From positions 62,001 to 126,000 of the forward strand of contig JAQFWX010000073.1 in the NCBI GenBank assembly GCA_027605045.1: a DNA stretch of 64,000 nt. The letters are read 5' to 3'. Position numbers and translations under genes: made by a program. Positions 12,616-23,683 of this stretch are shown here, one piece after another. Numbering within the stretch: position 1 is the stretch's first letter; each line of letters opens with the position of its first letter. The notes beneath the pieces were generated by a model. That model had not been told where the DNA came from. It did no database searches and worked only from the letters and a program-made list of their open reading frames with translations. Origin of the DNA: Phallus indusiatus. Lineage: Eukaryota; Basidiomycota; Agaricomycetes; Phallales; Phallaceae.

Positions 12616-12925
12616 TAAGGTTCTCAACGGGTTTTACCCGCGGGTATGGGTACCCGTGCCCGCAGGTACCCGAACCTGTGGGTTTGATTTTTTCCAAAAC
12701 CCGCGGGTATAGGTACGGGTTTTTCACGGGTTTACCTGCGGGTTTGCGGGTATACCCGCAGGTATACCCGCAGGTATACCCGCAAACCCGCGGGTATCAG
12801 GTCAAACCCGTTTCTCAAAAATCGAAAATTGCAAAACCCGGGGCAGGTATGGTTTAGCTTTTTGCACGAAAATACCCATACCCGCGGGTATTACCCGTCA
12901 TACCCGAAACCCGTTGAGACCCTTA
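12616..12925 (+). mobile_element. hAT-type miniature element, family F, intact copy
   Basis: 310 bp from TAAGGTTCTCAACGGG to CCCGTTGAGACCCTTA, with duplications TACTAGAC at 12,608-12,615 and 12,926-12,933. The interior is dominated by ACCCGCGGGT and GGTATACCCGCA repeats, as in the related CCCGCGGG family. This copy served as the template for recognising the split one. Confidence 0.92.
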
Positions 12926-13259
12926 TACTAGACCGGACTTTGCCGGGATAGGCTTGGAACATGGCACTTGACAACGAGTTGTAATTCAAGGAGGTTTGAA
13001 ATATATTTGAATCGAATCAGAGTTCAATTTCAAGGTGACTTTGTAAAGTATTTACAGCGAGTTTAAATACAACAAAGTGATGCAGGGTCAAGTACAAAGA
13101 AAGTACTAATTCGGATAAGTACATAATAGTACTTGAGGAAGTCGTGAGGTTTGTTAGAAACATAAAGAAAGAAATAGAAGGTATTCTATTTATATCACAG
13201 AACCTCACCAATCGTCAAAATCAATAAATTGATAATTGGTATTTTGAGAGATCGCATAG

Positions 13260-15345
13260 TGTCATGATCCGATTCATGATATCACTTCCGGTAACGTTAC
13301 ATAATCCATATCCGATCATTTACTGTTCATCTCCATAATATTATCTCGCTTACATCACTCATGATAAGACCATCACGTTCAGTCATCTCAATCAACCTTA
13401 CAACTCGAATAGAGACGTACTCGTCTCTCTTAACTCCTGGAACACCCGCGGATAGGCCTTTCTAGAATATTCCACGCACGTTCCGGTTATGAGATCATAG
13501 ATGACAAACGTAGGTCCATGTATGCACAGCTCTCATCCCTGCACACCTCATGGTCATCACATGAGACATCATACCCTGTATATATTGATACAGTGACGCG
13601 CAAAACTGTACACGCGTCTGTCACTTTTCGTGCGCAACACAAATAGCTGGCCAAATAAAATAGTAAAATTCCTGAAAATATTTGTGTATATAGTTTATCA
13701 TAATATCTAAATTATTCAATATTAATTTGAAGTGTGAAAATCAACGGTGTTCAAGATATTTAGACTTTTACAGTACAGGTTCATGTGTACAGTTTTGCTC
13801 GAAGTGTGGAAAAGTCACAAATACATATATTCCAAACCAATTTCTGTGTCTCATGGGTCTGGAAAAATTATATATGGCTGATATAGGTTATATTAATCTA
13901 TTTCTATGATATCCATTGCTATTATTTTATCCTGAGGCTAATTATGAATCATTTGTGGAGATCATTCCCGGGGAGTGTCTTTACTATGTCATCATATAAT
14001 TTTTCAGAAACAAAATGACATATTATGATTGGGATACATTTTAAATTATTAAATTATGTGTTTAGGATGGTTCTTGGTGGATAATATTGATCAGGCCTGT
14101 TATTTTCATGTTAATTACACTGTCAAAAGGCCTTGTTTTAGTACTTTTCTACAGACCCTTGCTGTATTTTTTTCTTCAATGAAACTACCATGTAATCTGA
14201 ACTAATATGTGTTAATTGTGTTAGGGATGGCTCCAGTGTAAATACATTTATGGCTTGGGTACAAATCAGGTTTTTTTGGGGATGCCAGCCTAGCTGGAGA
14301 CCAGAATAATCTAGAAATACATGGCATTGGTTTGATAGAAACTATTAATCTTTTGTTTTCAGAATACTTTTTTGAATATTTAGAAATGATAATGAGGCTC
14401 TCTCACCCATTTATAACACCTTCTCTAGACAAACAAGGATCATGTCAATTTCTGTGGGTAACCACTGAAGTTAAATGTTCCTCTCAGCCCACCAGAGACT
14501 GAAATCATGGTAACCCTACTTGTTAATAGTTGAAGTATATTATTATAAATTTGAATTTAAGGTTATTTTCAATATAATTAGCACCAGGACGTCATAATTA
14601 AAAAAATGGTGTGCATACAAGGAGGACAACATGCACTAAATACCATACAGTGACCCTCAGTATGACATTTTTTTACATATAGCTACTTAAAACATTATTT
14701 AAGGATGAAATAAACATCTTTCATTAGAAAAACATAGAATAAAAGCTGACAGATGTCTGTAAAAAAGGACAGTGCAGTCCTGTGGAAGAATGAGGTTTTG
14801 GCAATAATAAAACAGTATATTTATGTTATGGTTAGCATTGAAAATATTCATTCAATATAGAATAATATATGACTAAAATTTCAAAGCTGATACTTTATAA
14901 CAATTGTGGTGATAATTATACTTCTTCACTATTTTGGCCTCAGGTGCAAAACTGTACACCTGAACCAGTGTCAACAAAATGCAAATATCTCAAGCACAAT
15001 TGATTTTTACTCTTAGCATAATTAATACAGAATTTAGATATTATATTAAACTGTCTTCTCAAATATTTCCACAATTTATACTAATTTATTTGGCCAGCTA
15101 TGCGTGTTGCGCACGAAAAGTGACAGACGCGTGTACGGTTTTGCACGTCACTGTATTACTTACAAATCTCATGACTTGTTTACATTTCTCTAGTTCGGAA
15201 TCTATTTCGAACTGAGCTAGAATTAATTATCTGACGTGTATATAAACCCTAGCATACTCGTAGATAATTCCTCAGACTTAATATCAAACGTAGTTCAATA
15301 TCTCTATAAACTCTCTCTTTCTCTTACTCTCTTCATCATTGAACA
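13260..15345 (+). repeat. LTR-like sequence with TATA box, interrupted
   Basis: Reads from TGTCATGATCCGATTC to CATCATTGAACA, with a mariner-type element inside (13,591-15,153). Near 15,235 a TATA-like GTATATAAACC is followed by pyrimidine-rich sequence (CTCTCTCTTTCTC), as in an LTR promoter and R/U5 region. It is followed by CTGGGATCG rather than a target duplication, so it may be a 5' LTR of a decayed element. Confidence 0.35.
13591..15153. mobile_element. Tc1/mariner-type non-autonomous element, family D, 1,563 bp
   Basis: TIRs of about 95 bp start CAGTGACGCGCAAAACTGTA on the left and have the inverse at 15,060-15,153; TA sits on both sides. The ends keep many CpG sites, but the A+T-rich interior has no credible transposase. 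Small open frames inside are not supported. A left end of the same family is at 46,831. Confidence 0.85.
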
Positions 15346-15385
15346 CTGGGATCGTCCTTTGAGACTTGCAGCAACGGAAGCCATC

Positions 15386-15737
15386 TGTTAGGGCGACTCA
15401 GGGCACACACCTAGAGGAGGGAAAACCTAAGATCTATTGCGGGGCAGCAACTAACTACTCACCTAGAGGAGGGAAAACCTAAGAGAACAAGCTTAGGTAT
15501 CCCCCTCTAGGGAAAATGCATATAAGTACAGAGTATGAGGTGCCCAACTGATCCCCATGGGATCCAAGGAGATAGAAACAGAAATCGGAGTAAATCAAAG
15601 AAATCGAGAAATTGAGAAAACGACAAAAATAGTGGAAACGGTAAGATACGGAAAATGAAGGAAATCGAAGTGCAAAATGAAACCAAAAGAAATTGAAAAG
15701 ATCAAATAATTGAGCGAGGCACTAGCATACCGTAACA
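15386..15737 (-). mobile_element. Family B solo LTR
   Basis: 352 bp, plus-strand view TGTTAGGGCGACTCAGG ... TAGCATACCGTAACA, with CCATC duplications at 15,381-15,385 and 15,738-15,742. Family B shares the CTAAGCTTGTTCTCTTAGG and CCCTAACA end region with family A but differs in the first half. Confidence 0.9.
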
Positions 15738-15742
15738 CCATC

Positions 15743-15904
15743 CGTCATTGCCAAGAGTTACATATTGAAGCTTTCTTCATTATCATCGAGCTTGATATCA
15801 TTCAGTACGAGATACAGCTCGCGGCTCTTGAAGCTCGGAACGCACATATCAGAAACGTCCTCGATGAACTCGACGCTCGTGACAAACATCAGGACAAATC
15901 CTGA
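15743..15904 (+). pseudogene. Short helical coding remnant inside element H
   Basis: An open frame after the B LTR encodes about 52 residues rich in Glu, Leu, Ile and Ala with a coiled-coil look (LDIIQYEIQLAALEARNAH), ending in a stop at 15,904. Its place after an LTR-like sequence would suit a gag N-terminus. No family was recognised. Confidence 0.25.
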
Positions 15905-16011
15905 AGAAGACTGTCGTGGCACAATCTCTTATAGATTGAGGCCAAGTCCTGACTGCTGTTGATCAATGGTGACAGTTATTGATATTCTATTCAGCGACTA
16001 AAATACATCCT

Positions 16012-16847
16012 CACTGGAGACATTGTAGGGTTTAGCCAAAAAAAGGATCCTAAGAAAATTATGGTTCAAGGCATAGGCTATTGACAATTTACCAAATTGC
16101 AAAATCATATTATAACTAATACTCAGATTAAGGGATTCTGGCTTGCAAAATTGTCAGTATATTATTATAATTACCTTGATTGGATTATGTAATAATTCTT
16201 TGTCATATAAGCCCATGATCAATATTACCCATTCAGTAAAATAATAAACAGAATGAAACTTACATTATCATCATCTATATTGAAGAATATTCTAAAAATC
16301 TTTTTTATATTTATTGTGAAAATATATTTCTATTATAATTTAGATGCATGGGAAAAGCTTAGTTTTAAGCATGAGAATATACTATGTAATATCAGAGTTT
16401 TCCTGGGAAAACCTTAATAATACATAGATTTCTGGAAAATCTTGAGAAAACTCTAATGTCAAATACTGTGACCTCAAGTTTTAATTACACAGAAACTCAA
16501 TATTTCTCACTCCCTCAAAATTATGATAGAAAATTGTATTGGTAAGTAATTATATTAACTTCATTATATAATTCTCAGCTATGGTTAATAATAATATATG
16601 TTTTAGTTTGTATACTGTTTGATTGAATAGAAAAAGTTATAGATAGTGTTATATAAGTAAAAATTCTTATATAATTTAACTAAGATAAAAATAGCAACAT
16701 ACTGACAATTTTTCAGGTCAGAATCCTATGATCTGAGTATTAGTTATAATATTATATTATAAGTTAGTGAATTGTCATATGCCTATGCCTCCAAATATAA
16801 TTTTCTTAGGATCCTTTTTTTGGTCAAACCCTACAATGTCTCCAGTG
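16012..16847. mobile_element. CACTA-like non-autonomous element, 836 bp
   Basis: Ends CACTGGAGACATTGTAGGGT / ACCCTACAATGTCTCCAGTG and 3-bp duplications CCT (16,009-16,011; 16,848-16,850). CACTG ends plus a 3-bp duplication fit the CACTA/EnSpm superfamily. The interior is A+T-rich without coding capacity. Sub-terminal repeats such as GACAATTT...AATC are mirrored on both sides. Confidence 0.85.
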
Positions 16848-17063
16848 CCTAGTATCTATCACCGTTCCCGGATATTGGTACTTGACACATAGAGTGCGAT
16901 CTCTATGAGGTTCGTTCATTCGGAATCGATAAAGAATGTGAAATCGAATTAAATCGTTAAATTGATGTCACGAGAAAATTGGCTTGTGACAGAGGGGATC
17001 CTAAGATATATATATTGAAGAAACACTAACTACTCACCTAGAGGGAGGGAATCCTAAGAGAAC

Positions 17064-17415
17064 TGTTACGGTACGCTAGCGCCTCGCCTGATTATTCGAT
17101 CTTTTCGATTTCTTTCGATTTCATTTCGTGTTACGATTTCCTTCATTTCCCGTACTTTGCCGTTTTCACTATTTTTCGTTGTTTTCCGTTTTCTCGATTT
17201 CTTCGATCTCTTTCGATTTCTGTTCGTGTCTCCTCGGATCCCATGGAGATCAGTCGGGCGCCTCATATTCGGTACTTATATGCGTTTTCCCTAGAGGGGG
17301 ATACCTAAGCTTGTTCTCTTAGGTTTTCCCTCCTCTAGGTGAGTGGTTAGTTGTCGCCCCCGAATAGATCTTAGGTTTTCCCTCCTCTAGGTGTGTGCCC
17401 TGAGTTGCTCTAACA
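17064..17415 (+). mobile_element. Family B solo LTR at left inversion junction
   Basis: 352 bp, TGTTACGGTACGCTAGC ... TTGCTCTAACA. The flanks do not match each other: AGAAC on the left (17,059-17,063) and ATACC on the right (17,416-17,420). Each is the reverse complement of a flank of the B LTR at 17,864-18,210, so the two LTRs recombined. Confidence 0.9.
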
Positions 17416-17863
17416 ATACCTGCCACAGGTTTTGCAAATTTCAATTTGTGTGATCCCTGTACCTGCAGGTATACAGGTATTCCCATGGGTTTGCAGGTTT
17501 TTTTAGGGGTATACCCACAGGTATACCTCTATTTATACCTGCAGGTTTGAACCATACCTGAAGAGGTTTTTGTCAGGGTATGCCTCTCATTTTTCCTTAT
17601 TTATTATCATTGGCATTGCTCTATTTCTACTTCATTTATCATTTCCATATTTTACATCTACCTTCTGTTCATTTGTTCTGCCTCTATTTCACTTTCTCTA
17701 CTCGTGCGTGTTGCACGCTCATACCCAGCGTGATGCCCGTGACATCACATTGCTTAGGTTCAGTTCGGGCATCTGGCACTTAGCTGTGTCAGGGCTGCAC
17801 ACTGTGTTGTCATTTTATGTATATAGTAGCTGTACCTAGAGTGAGGGTCCCTAAGCTTGTTCT
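17416..17863. other. Inverted segment between two family B LTRs
   Basis: This 448-bp piece holds part of the family F hAT element (17,416-17,570) and part of a family A LTR (17,571-17,863), both in opposite orientation to their other halves outside. Flipping it restores the target duplications AGAAC and GGTAT for the two B LTRs and AAAAC for the A LTR. Confidence 0.88.
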
Positions 17864-18210
17864 TGTTAGGGCGACTCAGGGCACACACCTAGAGGAGGGA
17901 AAACCTAAGATCTATTCGAGGCGACAACTAACTACTCACCTAGAGGGAAAACCTAAGAGAACAAGCTTAGGTATCCCCTCTAGGGAAAACGCATATAAGT
18001 ACAGGATAAGAGGTGCCCGACTGATCTCCATAGGATCCAAGGAGATACAGGCCGAAATCGAAATAAATCGAGGAAATCGAGAAATCAGGAAAACAATGAA
18101 AATGGTGGAAATGGTAAAATACGGGAAATGAAGGAAATCGTAACACGAAATGAAACCGAAAGAAATCGAAGAAATCGAATAATCGGGCGAGGCGCTAGCG
18201 TACCGTAACA
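17864..18210 (-). mobile_element. Family B solo LTR at right inversion junction
   Basis: 347 bp, plus-strand view TGTTAGGGCGACTC ... AGCGTACCGTAACA. Flanks are GTTCT (17,859-17,863) and GGTAT (18,211-18,215), mismatched here but complementary to those of the B LTR at 17,064. Confidence 0.9.
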
Positions 18211-18490
18211 GGTATGGTTCAGCTGTGTGCACAGTCATACCCGTACCTGCAGGTATAACCTGTTGAGATCCTTAGCTCAAACATATAGTTTTATCGTATG
18301 AGAGACAGCAGCTCATATAGGTTTACATAATGGATTAGTCAGCCACTGCTCTCGAGTCTCAACTCTTGAGGAAAGGCCAGTGACTGGGAAGGTGTCCCAT
18401 GGGATGCTGTCTCATGAGATACTGGATGGGATTTATGATATTAGGGTGAGTATTTGTATAAGATTATCATGCAAAAGTCCTGATTGCTTA

Positions 18491-18866
18491 CTGCTATTAT
18501 AGCATTGTAAGGCACGAGCATTTTTGAATGTAAAAAAAATCATTCTAATAAAATTATCATATCTCAGTCTGTGATGCATATTTTGACTTGATTTTTACTG
18601 CATCTTGTTCAGAAAAAAAATCTAGTTTTATTTTTTAATAAATATGTATTTATTGTGGTTTTCAAAATTACACAAAATTACACTTCAATTTTGAAAACAA
18701 CAATAAACACATATATTTATTAAAAAATAAAACTAGATTTTTTTCTGAATAAGATGCAGCAAAAATCAAGTCAAAATATGTGTCACAGACTGAGATATGA
18801 CAGCTTTATTGGAATGATTTTTTTTACATTCAAAAATATTTGTGCCTTACAATGCTATAACAGCAG
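18491..18866. mobile_element. Foldback miniature element, TA target, 376 bp
   Basis: Starts CTGCTATTATAGCATTGTAA and ends with the inverse, TTACAATGCTATAACAGCAG, with TA on both sides. The two halves are near-perfect inverted repeats, so the whole element can fold into one long hairpin. Related copies are at 22,941-23,307 and 27,405-28,600. Confidence 0.85.
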
Positions 18867-20640
18867 TAATTAAACCAAGGGTGGTAGCTTTGCAGACCAG
18901 GGAGTTTGCTATCATACAGTGGCACACAAAAATAATGCATGCCCACTTATTTTGTACTATGTTACTCTAACAATAAAATGCTTATAATATAAATTGTAGA
19001 GAACGTTTGAAAGCTTATTTTGAGTATATAAACCCTTGCCTGAATTTTGAGTTTGAGAGAAATAATTGGATTTTCATGAAAAATTTTTACCTAAAATTTT
19101 TTAAAAGTGTTTTTTATCACTTGGGGATGAACTAGTTTTATAATTTGACATCTTTCCTACAACTTTTGGCTGAGGACCATGATCTAATTCCTTTTTCTCG
19201 AGGAGATATAAAGCTTCTAATAACCCCTCTAAGGGGTAAAACCGCCCAGTTTAGGCCATTTTAGGCCAAAATGGCCATATTCCGAGCCTCATACCTCTCC
19301 GGGAAGTGCAATTCAGCACATGGTTGCTAAGTCAAAATGAAAGAGAGTATTTTAAAGTACAATATAAGTATTTTTTTATATTAAAAAAAATGTCCTAGAA
19401 AAGGATAGTTTTGGGGGTTTTTCTTAAAATATTCACATCTCTTTAAATTGCAAGTATTAACTATCAATTTATATGCTCAAAAAAGTCCCTAAAGGGTTAC
19501 CTAAAATACTATATTCATATATCTATCACACGATTATTCTACTGTGGGATATTGCACCTTATATCCCGTGTATTATTTTTGTTCGCCACCGTATACTTTA
19601 CCTCCACTTGTACATATCTTCTCAACTGATTTATAAATATCAAATACTTTTATAGTACATATTGTAGAGATATATAATTTGTATTATATATCCTAAGCAA
19701 GCTAAACTGAAAAGTTGTTACTACAGCCACTGGGAGTCTTGGGGGCTGGTCTGGAGTGTTTGGAAAGCATGGGGCAAGAGATTCGGCTAACCCCACTTCA
19801 CACTCCGATTGGGATGTAATATTCCTGGCTTTAGTTATTGGAATGTCGGCAGTGCAAATCTGTCAATTGGACTTTGAATATGTCGACGCCCGTGTCTGTA
19901 ATGTATTTGCTCTGGTTCAAGGTATAGGCACCTTGTACTGTTGCAAATGAGAGAATTGTTTAGAGGGAACCTAGTCTGGCAACAAAGGTCTTGTTATTGA
20001 GGGTGAGACAGAGCTTGCTGCTGCTGTTATAAGACTTGAGCTAGCTGCTACTGATAGTCTTGAGGTAGAGATAGAAAAGAGAAAGAAATAGAAAAGAGAA
20101 AGACCAATTTAATTGGTAAGCACTATGGTGCACTACTATAGATGATGATAAGGCAGATTCATTTTTACAAGAGAAATCAGCCCCTATTTATACACTTTGG
20201 GTCTGCTACAAATAAAGCAAAATATTAGTAATTAAAAGATAAGGAATTACTTAGAAAGGAAATTAATTAGTAAAGGTGGAGTAGTAAAAATTATAGTGAA
20301 ACATTATTAGTGAGACAGAAAAATAAAAGTACCTAGAACTGAGTCATATGACTGTTCCTAGAAAATAAACAAATAGAAATACACAAATACAAGCAAGAGC
20401 TCAAAAAAGAATAGTAAAAAACTGACATAATGTGGACTTTTGTTGTTTATATACTGTTTTTAGATTTAGTGGCTGTGCCTTTTGACTTGTTTTTGCTGAG
20501 CTGGGTAAAAGTGCCCTAGATACATGACAGTATCCCATGGGATAGTGACTCATGGGACACTTTCCTAGTCATGGTCCTTTTGTGCAACTCTCAAGTAAAT
20601 CTCCATTGCTATAGGAGACAATTAGGGGATAAGTATTGTA
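18867..20640. other. Gene-free, A+T-rich repeat remnants
   Basis: No gene is supported. A TA-flanked CAGTGGCACACAAAAATAA near 18,928 looks like the left end of another mariner-type element, but I found no right end. Near 20,190 a TATAAATAGGGGC-like motif on the minus strand resembles an LTR promoter. The segment ends with TTGTA, the left target duplication of the next LTR. Confidence 0.4.
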
Positions 20641-21610
20641 TGTTACGTGCCGGGGTCAGGATGGCTAAGCGAGGCTCGGGGCAGGATCGGACATGGGTCG
20701 GAGGTTGGTCGGCTTCAACTTACTCTTGAGTTGCGCCCTCACGGTACATCACCAACAATTTCGGGTCGGGGCAGGGCTACGAGGCTTTCCTAGGTTAGTA
20801 CTAGATCGGACCACGTACAGAGGTCTAGGGTGAGTTCTCCGAGGCTTTAACAACGTCGGAGGGTCTGGGTAAAGACTGAGTCGGAGGACGTCGGAGTCTT
20901 GAAGTTAGGAATAGGGTCGGAGAAGTTGGTCAGAGGTAGTTGTTGAAGAAGATAGACACAACGTCGCACGACGTTCGAGGACTGTCAGGGTACGCTACCG
21001 CGTCCCCTCATTTTTCCTTATTTATTATCATCGGTATATATTCCCCTATATTTTATTTATATTTCCCATATATTATTTCCATCCTCCGTTTGCTCCCCCT
21101 GTCTCTATTCCACTTTCTCTACTTGCGCGTCGCGCTCAGACGGCGTGACGCCTACGGCGTCACGTCGCTTATGTTCGGTTCGGGTGTCTGGCACTTAGCT
21201 GTGTCAGGGCCGCATGCCGCGCTATCATTTTTCATGTATATAGTCGCAGTCCCTAGAGTGAGGGTCCCTAAGCTTGTTCTCTTAGGATCCCCTCCCTCTA
21301 GCTTGAGCTGAGTAGCCCTAACAAGGACGTCATCAACGACGACAAAGGATCTAAGATGAGATTGGATCGAGATATGAAACGTGTGAGAGAATGGGCAGAA
21401 TAAGATCTATATCAGAACTGGAGAAGTAGTTACAGGAAGCTCGATCTTTAAATAGCTATGAAACTAAATAGAGACCTGAAACGGGTTACAACAAGATAAC
21501 AAGGACGGAAAAGGAAATGGATCGGAACGGGGAAACAAAAGAATATAAGCGAGGTACGGAAAAGGAATGAGCGGAGCTCCGCTTAAGCGAGGTGTTACGC
21601 GGGTGTGACA
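20641..21610 (+). mobile_element. Family C solo LTR with a nested family A LTR
   Basis: TGTTACGTGCCGGGGTCAGG ... ACGCGGGTGTGACA with TTGTA duplications at 20,636-20,640 and 21,611-21,615. Without the nested A LTR it is about 624 bp. Other C copies are at 36,550-37,212 and 61,688-62,314. All share GGCTTCAACTTACTCTTGAG and TCTTTAAATAGC. Confidence 0.9.
20983..21323 (+). mobile_element. Family A solo LTR nested in family C
   Basis: 341 bp, TGTCAGGGTACGCTACC ... GAGTAGCCCTAACA, with AGGAC duplications at 20,978-20,982 and 21,324-21,328. It inserted after the family C element. Confidence 0.92.
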
Positions 21611-21627
21611 TTGTATTATTATATAAG

Positions 21628-22215
21628 TTGTGTTGCTGTGGTCCAGTTTGGTTCGGTTTTTTGAGACTTTTTGCTGAACCGAAAACTGAACTGATGGTTC
21701 AGTTTGGGAGATTTTGCTGAACTGAACTGATGTAGAATGGTTTGGTTTGGTTTTTTTCAGTTCAGTTCAACAGTTCAAACCAGTTCACAACAGTATTCAT
21801 TCAACTTTTTCTAGATTTCATTGAATTTACACGATTTTCGACAAGTTTTTTTTTGCTTATGTAACACGGGCGCTTATTTAGGCGTCCGACTTATCTTGTA
21901 GATATTTAAAAAATATTTATGGCATATTTGTTTGTTTCCATTTTGGGCAATTTTTGAGCTCTCTAGAGCCAAAATTAAAAAAAAATCATGATGAAATTCA
22001 ATGTTTTCACTCAGTCATATAGCAATATGTGGATCGGTTCATGAACCAGTTTGAAATGGTTTGAAATGGTTTGGCAATTTCTGAATATTTCTGAACCGCG
22101 AACCAAACTGATATCTGAACCAAACTGAACTGAACTGATTAATTGGTTTTTTTCAGTTCGGTTTGCGGTTCGGTTCAGTCTTTTTTTGGTCCGGAACTGA
22201 ACTGCAGCAACACTA
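21628..22215. mobile_element. hAT-type miniature element, family G, 588 bp
   Basis: Ends TTGTGTTGCTGTGGTCC and GCAGCAACACTA with near-identical 8-bp duplications TATATAAG / TATGTAAG. The arms are full of GGTTCGG-type repeats, here decayed to GGTTCAG. The middle carries GAGCTCTCTAGAGCC. It matches the younger copy at 59,437-60,023 in layout and length. Confidence 0.85.
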
Positions 22216-22325
22216 TATGTAAGTGAAATGTATGTATAAGCTACTGAGCAGTAAAAATTTGATATGACATTGAGTCAATATGAGGTACTTCAAGTTCATG
22301 AGGCCAACATGAGGCTGAATTTTTC

Positions 22326-22465
22326 TAAGTCCTTGAAACTTAGGCACCAGCGGCTGCACTCCCTCAAAACGCGAGATTTTTTCCCAGTCCCTACAGACAA
22401 AGGATGGGCCTCCCTAGCCGTGGGAAAGTAGGGACTGGGTTCAAGTCTATTGAGTGGCAAATCTC
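22326..22465 (-). repeat. Dispersed hairpin repeat, copy 2 (inverted)
   Basis: Reverse-complement relative of 10,412-10,554. It shares GGGAGTGCAGCC, the CCCAGTCCCTAC / GTAGGGACTGGG hairpin and a CTTAAGTTT-type flank. The two copies face each other about 12 kb apart. Confidence 0.55.
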
Positions 22466-22612
22466 GTGCATGGAATGCATGTGACCTCTTTCGTCAACAT
22501 TGCAATGTATATGACCCATGTATCAAACTGTTTATCCTCAACTGAAGACAAGAAACTGGCAATAAAACCAAAATTATCTTGTTTATTGTAACTGAAGGAT
22601 ATTCACCATGCC

Positions 22613-22940
22613 TGTCATGCCCAACATGCCCCGTGATCCTTTCTGAGGGTTTATGTAATCTACACTTCGGGACCTTAGGTTTTTTAATAAGTATAAAGTA
22701 CGTACTCATCCTGTACTCGTTGTACTTCATGCACAGCCCTCCGATCCATCCATTTCTAAATGAAGTATATCTGCCCGACTCTCTGACTAACCAGAGGCTC
22801 GGTTAGTCTGGACTCTGCTTGTTTCATCTGTCCTGGATACTACTTTCCCTTCCTTGTCTCTTTCCCCTTTTAGTATAGTTACTTCATACTCATGTGTTTA
22901 AACCCAGTCTTGTAACTGGGAATCCTCAGTCAGAATATAA
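22613..22940 (+). mobile_element. Family E LTR fragment
   Basis: Begins TGTCATGCCCAACATGCCCC and carries TACTTCATGCACAGCCCTCC and GTCAGAATATAA in family E order. It is cut off by the foldback element at 22,941. CpG sites are mostly replaced by TpG/CpA. Confidence 0.6.
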
Positions 22941-23307
22941 CTGCTGTTATAGCATTGTAAGAAGGCATGTGCATTTTTAAATGTGAAAAAATTCATCCCA
23001 ATAAAATTGTTATATCTCAGTCTGTGATGCATATTTTGACTTGATTTTTGCTGCATCTTGTTTAGGAAATTTTTTGATAAGTATATGTATTTATTGTTGA
23101 TTTCAAAATTACACAAAATTACACTTCAATTTTGAAAACAACAATAAATACATATACTTATTATAAAATAAAACTAGATTTTTTTCTGAACAAGATGCAG
23201 CAAAAATCAAGTCAAAATATGCATCACAGACTGAGATATGATAATTTTATTGGAATGAATTTTTTCACATTCAAAAATGCACATGCCTTACAATGCTATA
23301 ACAGCAG
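22941..23307. mobile_element. Foldback miniature element, second copy
   Basis: CTGCTGTTATAGCATTGTAA ... TTACAATGCTATAACAGCAG, 367 bp, a near-complete inverted repeat like 18,491-18,866. The right flank is TA; the left flank reads AA, probably a mutation. Confidence 0.8.
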
Positions 23308-23683
23308 TAAAAAGAGTATCCTCATGCTTAAAATTAAGCTTTTCCCATGCATCTAAATTATAATAGAAATATATTCTCACAATAAATATAAACAACATTT
23401 TCAGAACATTCTTCAATATGGGTGATGATAATGTAAGTTTCATTCTGTTTATTATTTTACTGAATGGATAACATTGATCATAGGCTTATATGATAAAGAA
23501 TTATTACATAATCCAACCAAGATATTATAGCAGTATACTGACAATTTTCCAAACCAGAATCCCTTAATCCGAGTATTAATTATAATATAATTGTGTAATT
23601 TGGTAAATCATCAATAGTCTATACCTTGAACTATAATTTTCTTAAGATCCTTCCTTTGGCTAACCCTACAATGTCTACAGTGA
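23308..23683. mobile_element. CACTA-like element, truncated half
   Basis: Matches the right half of 16,012-16,847 and ends ACCCTACAATGTCTACAGTG. The left half is missing at the junction with the foldback element. Confidence 0.7.

Larger units (their letters stand above)
10960..16991 (+). mobile_element. Element H: LTR-type insertion with several nested elements
   Basis: Begins TGTCAAGATCCGAGACC and ends GGCTTGTGACA with 5-bp duplications GAGGG at 10,955-10,959 and 16,992-16,996, which restores the family A sequence exactly. TGTCA...TGACA ends and a 5-bp duplication indicate LTR-retroelement or solo-LTR origin. I could not identify a matching pair of LTRs, so its internal plan is unresolved. 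It contains the nested elements listed between 11,209 and 16,847. Its left part resembles family C (GGCTTCAACTTA...TTGCGCCC). Confidence 0.6.
10926..17863 (-). mobile_element. Family A solo LTR (minus orientation), split into three pieces
   Basis: The pieces are 10,926-10,959 (TGTTAGGGCTACTC...), 16,992-17,063 and, inverted, 17,571-17,863 (TGTCAGGGTATGCC...). Target duplication AAAAC is at 10,921-10,925 and appears inverted as GTTTT at 17,566-17,570. It inserted into the family F hAT element and was itself hit by element H and by a family B LTR. Confidence 0.8.
10841..18274 (+). mobile_element. hAT-type miniature element (family F), split by nested insertions
   Basis: Starts TAAGGGTCTCAACAGG and ends CCTGTTGAGATCCTTA, with 8-bp duplications GCTCAAAC at 10,833-10,840 and 18,275-18,282. 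Its own parts are 10,841-10,925, 17,416-17,570 (now inverted) and 18,211-18,274, together close to the 310 bp of the intact copy at 12,616-12,925. Everything between came in by later insertion. TIRs of the TAAGG type and 8-bp duplications point to the hAT superfamily. Confidence 0.85.

Noticed and set aside
13727..13909. 60-codon frame with several Cys (VQFCSKCGKV) inside the mariner-type element
   Set aside because: Short, overlaps a repeat of the TIR-like GTACAGTTTTGC sequence, and has no zinc-finger spacing that continues; probably chance.
18600..18760. Possible CRISPR-like or tandem repeat
   Set aside because: The repeats are the two arms of one foldback element, not spaced direct repeats, and the organism is eukaryotic.
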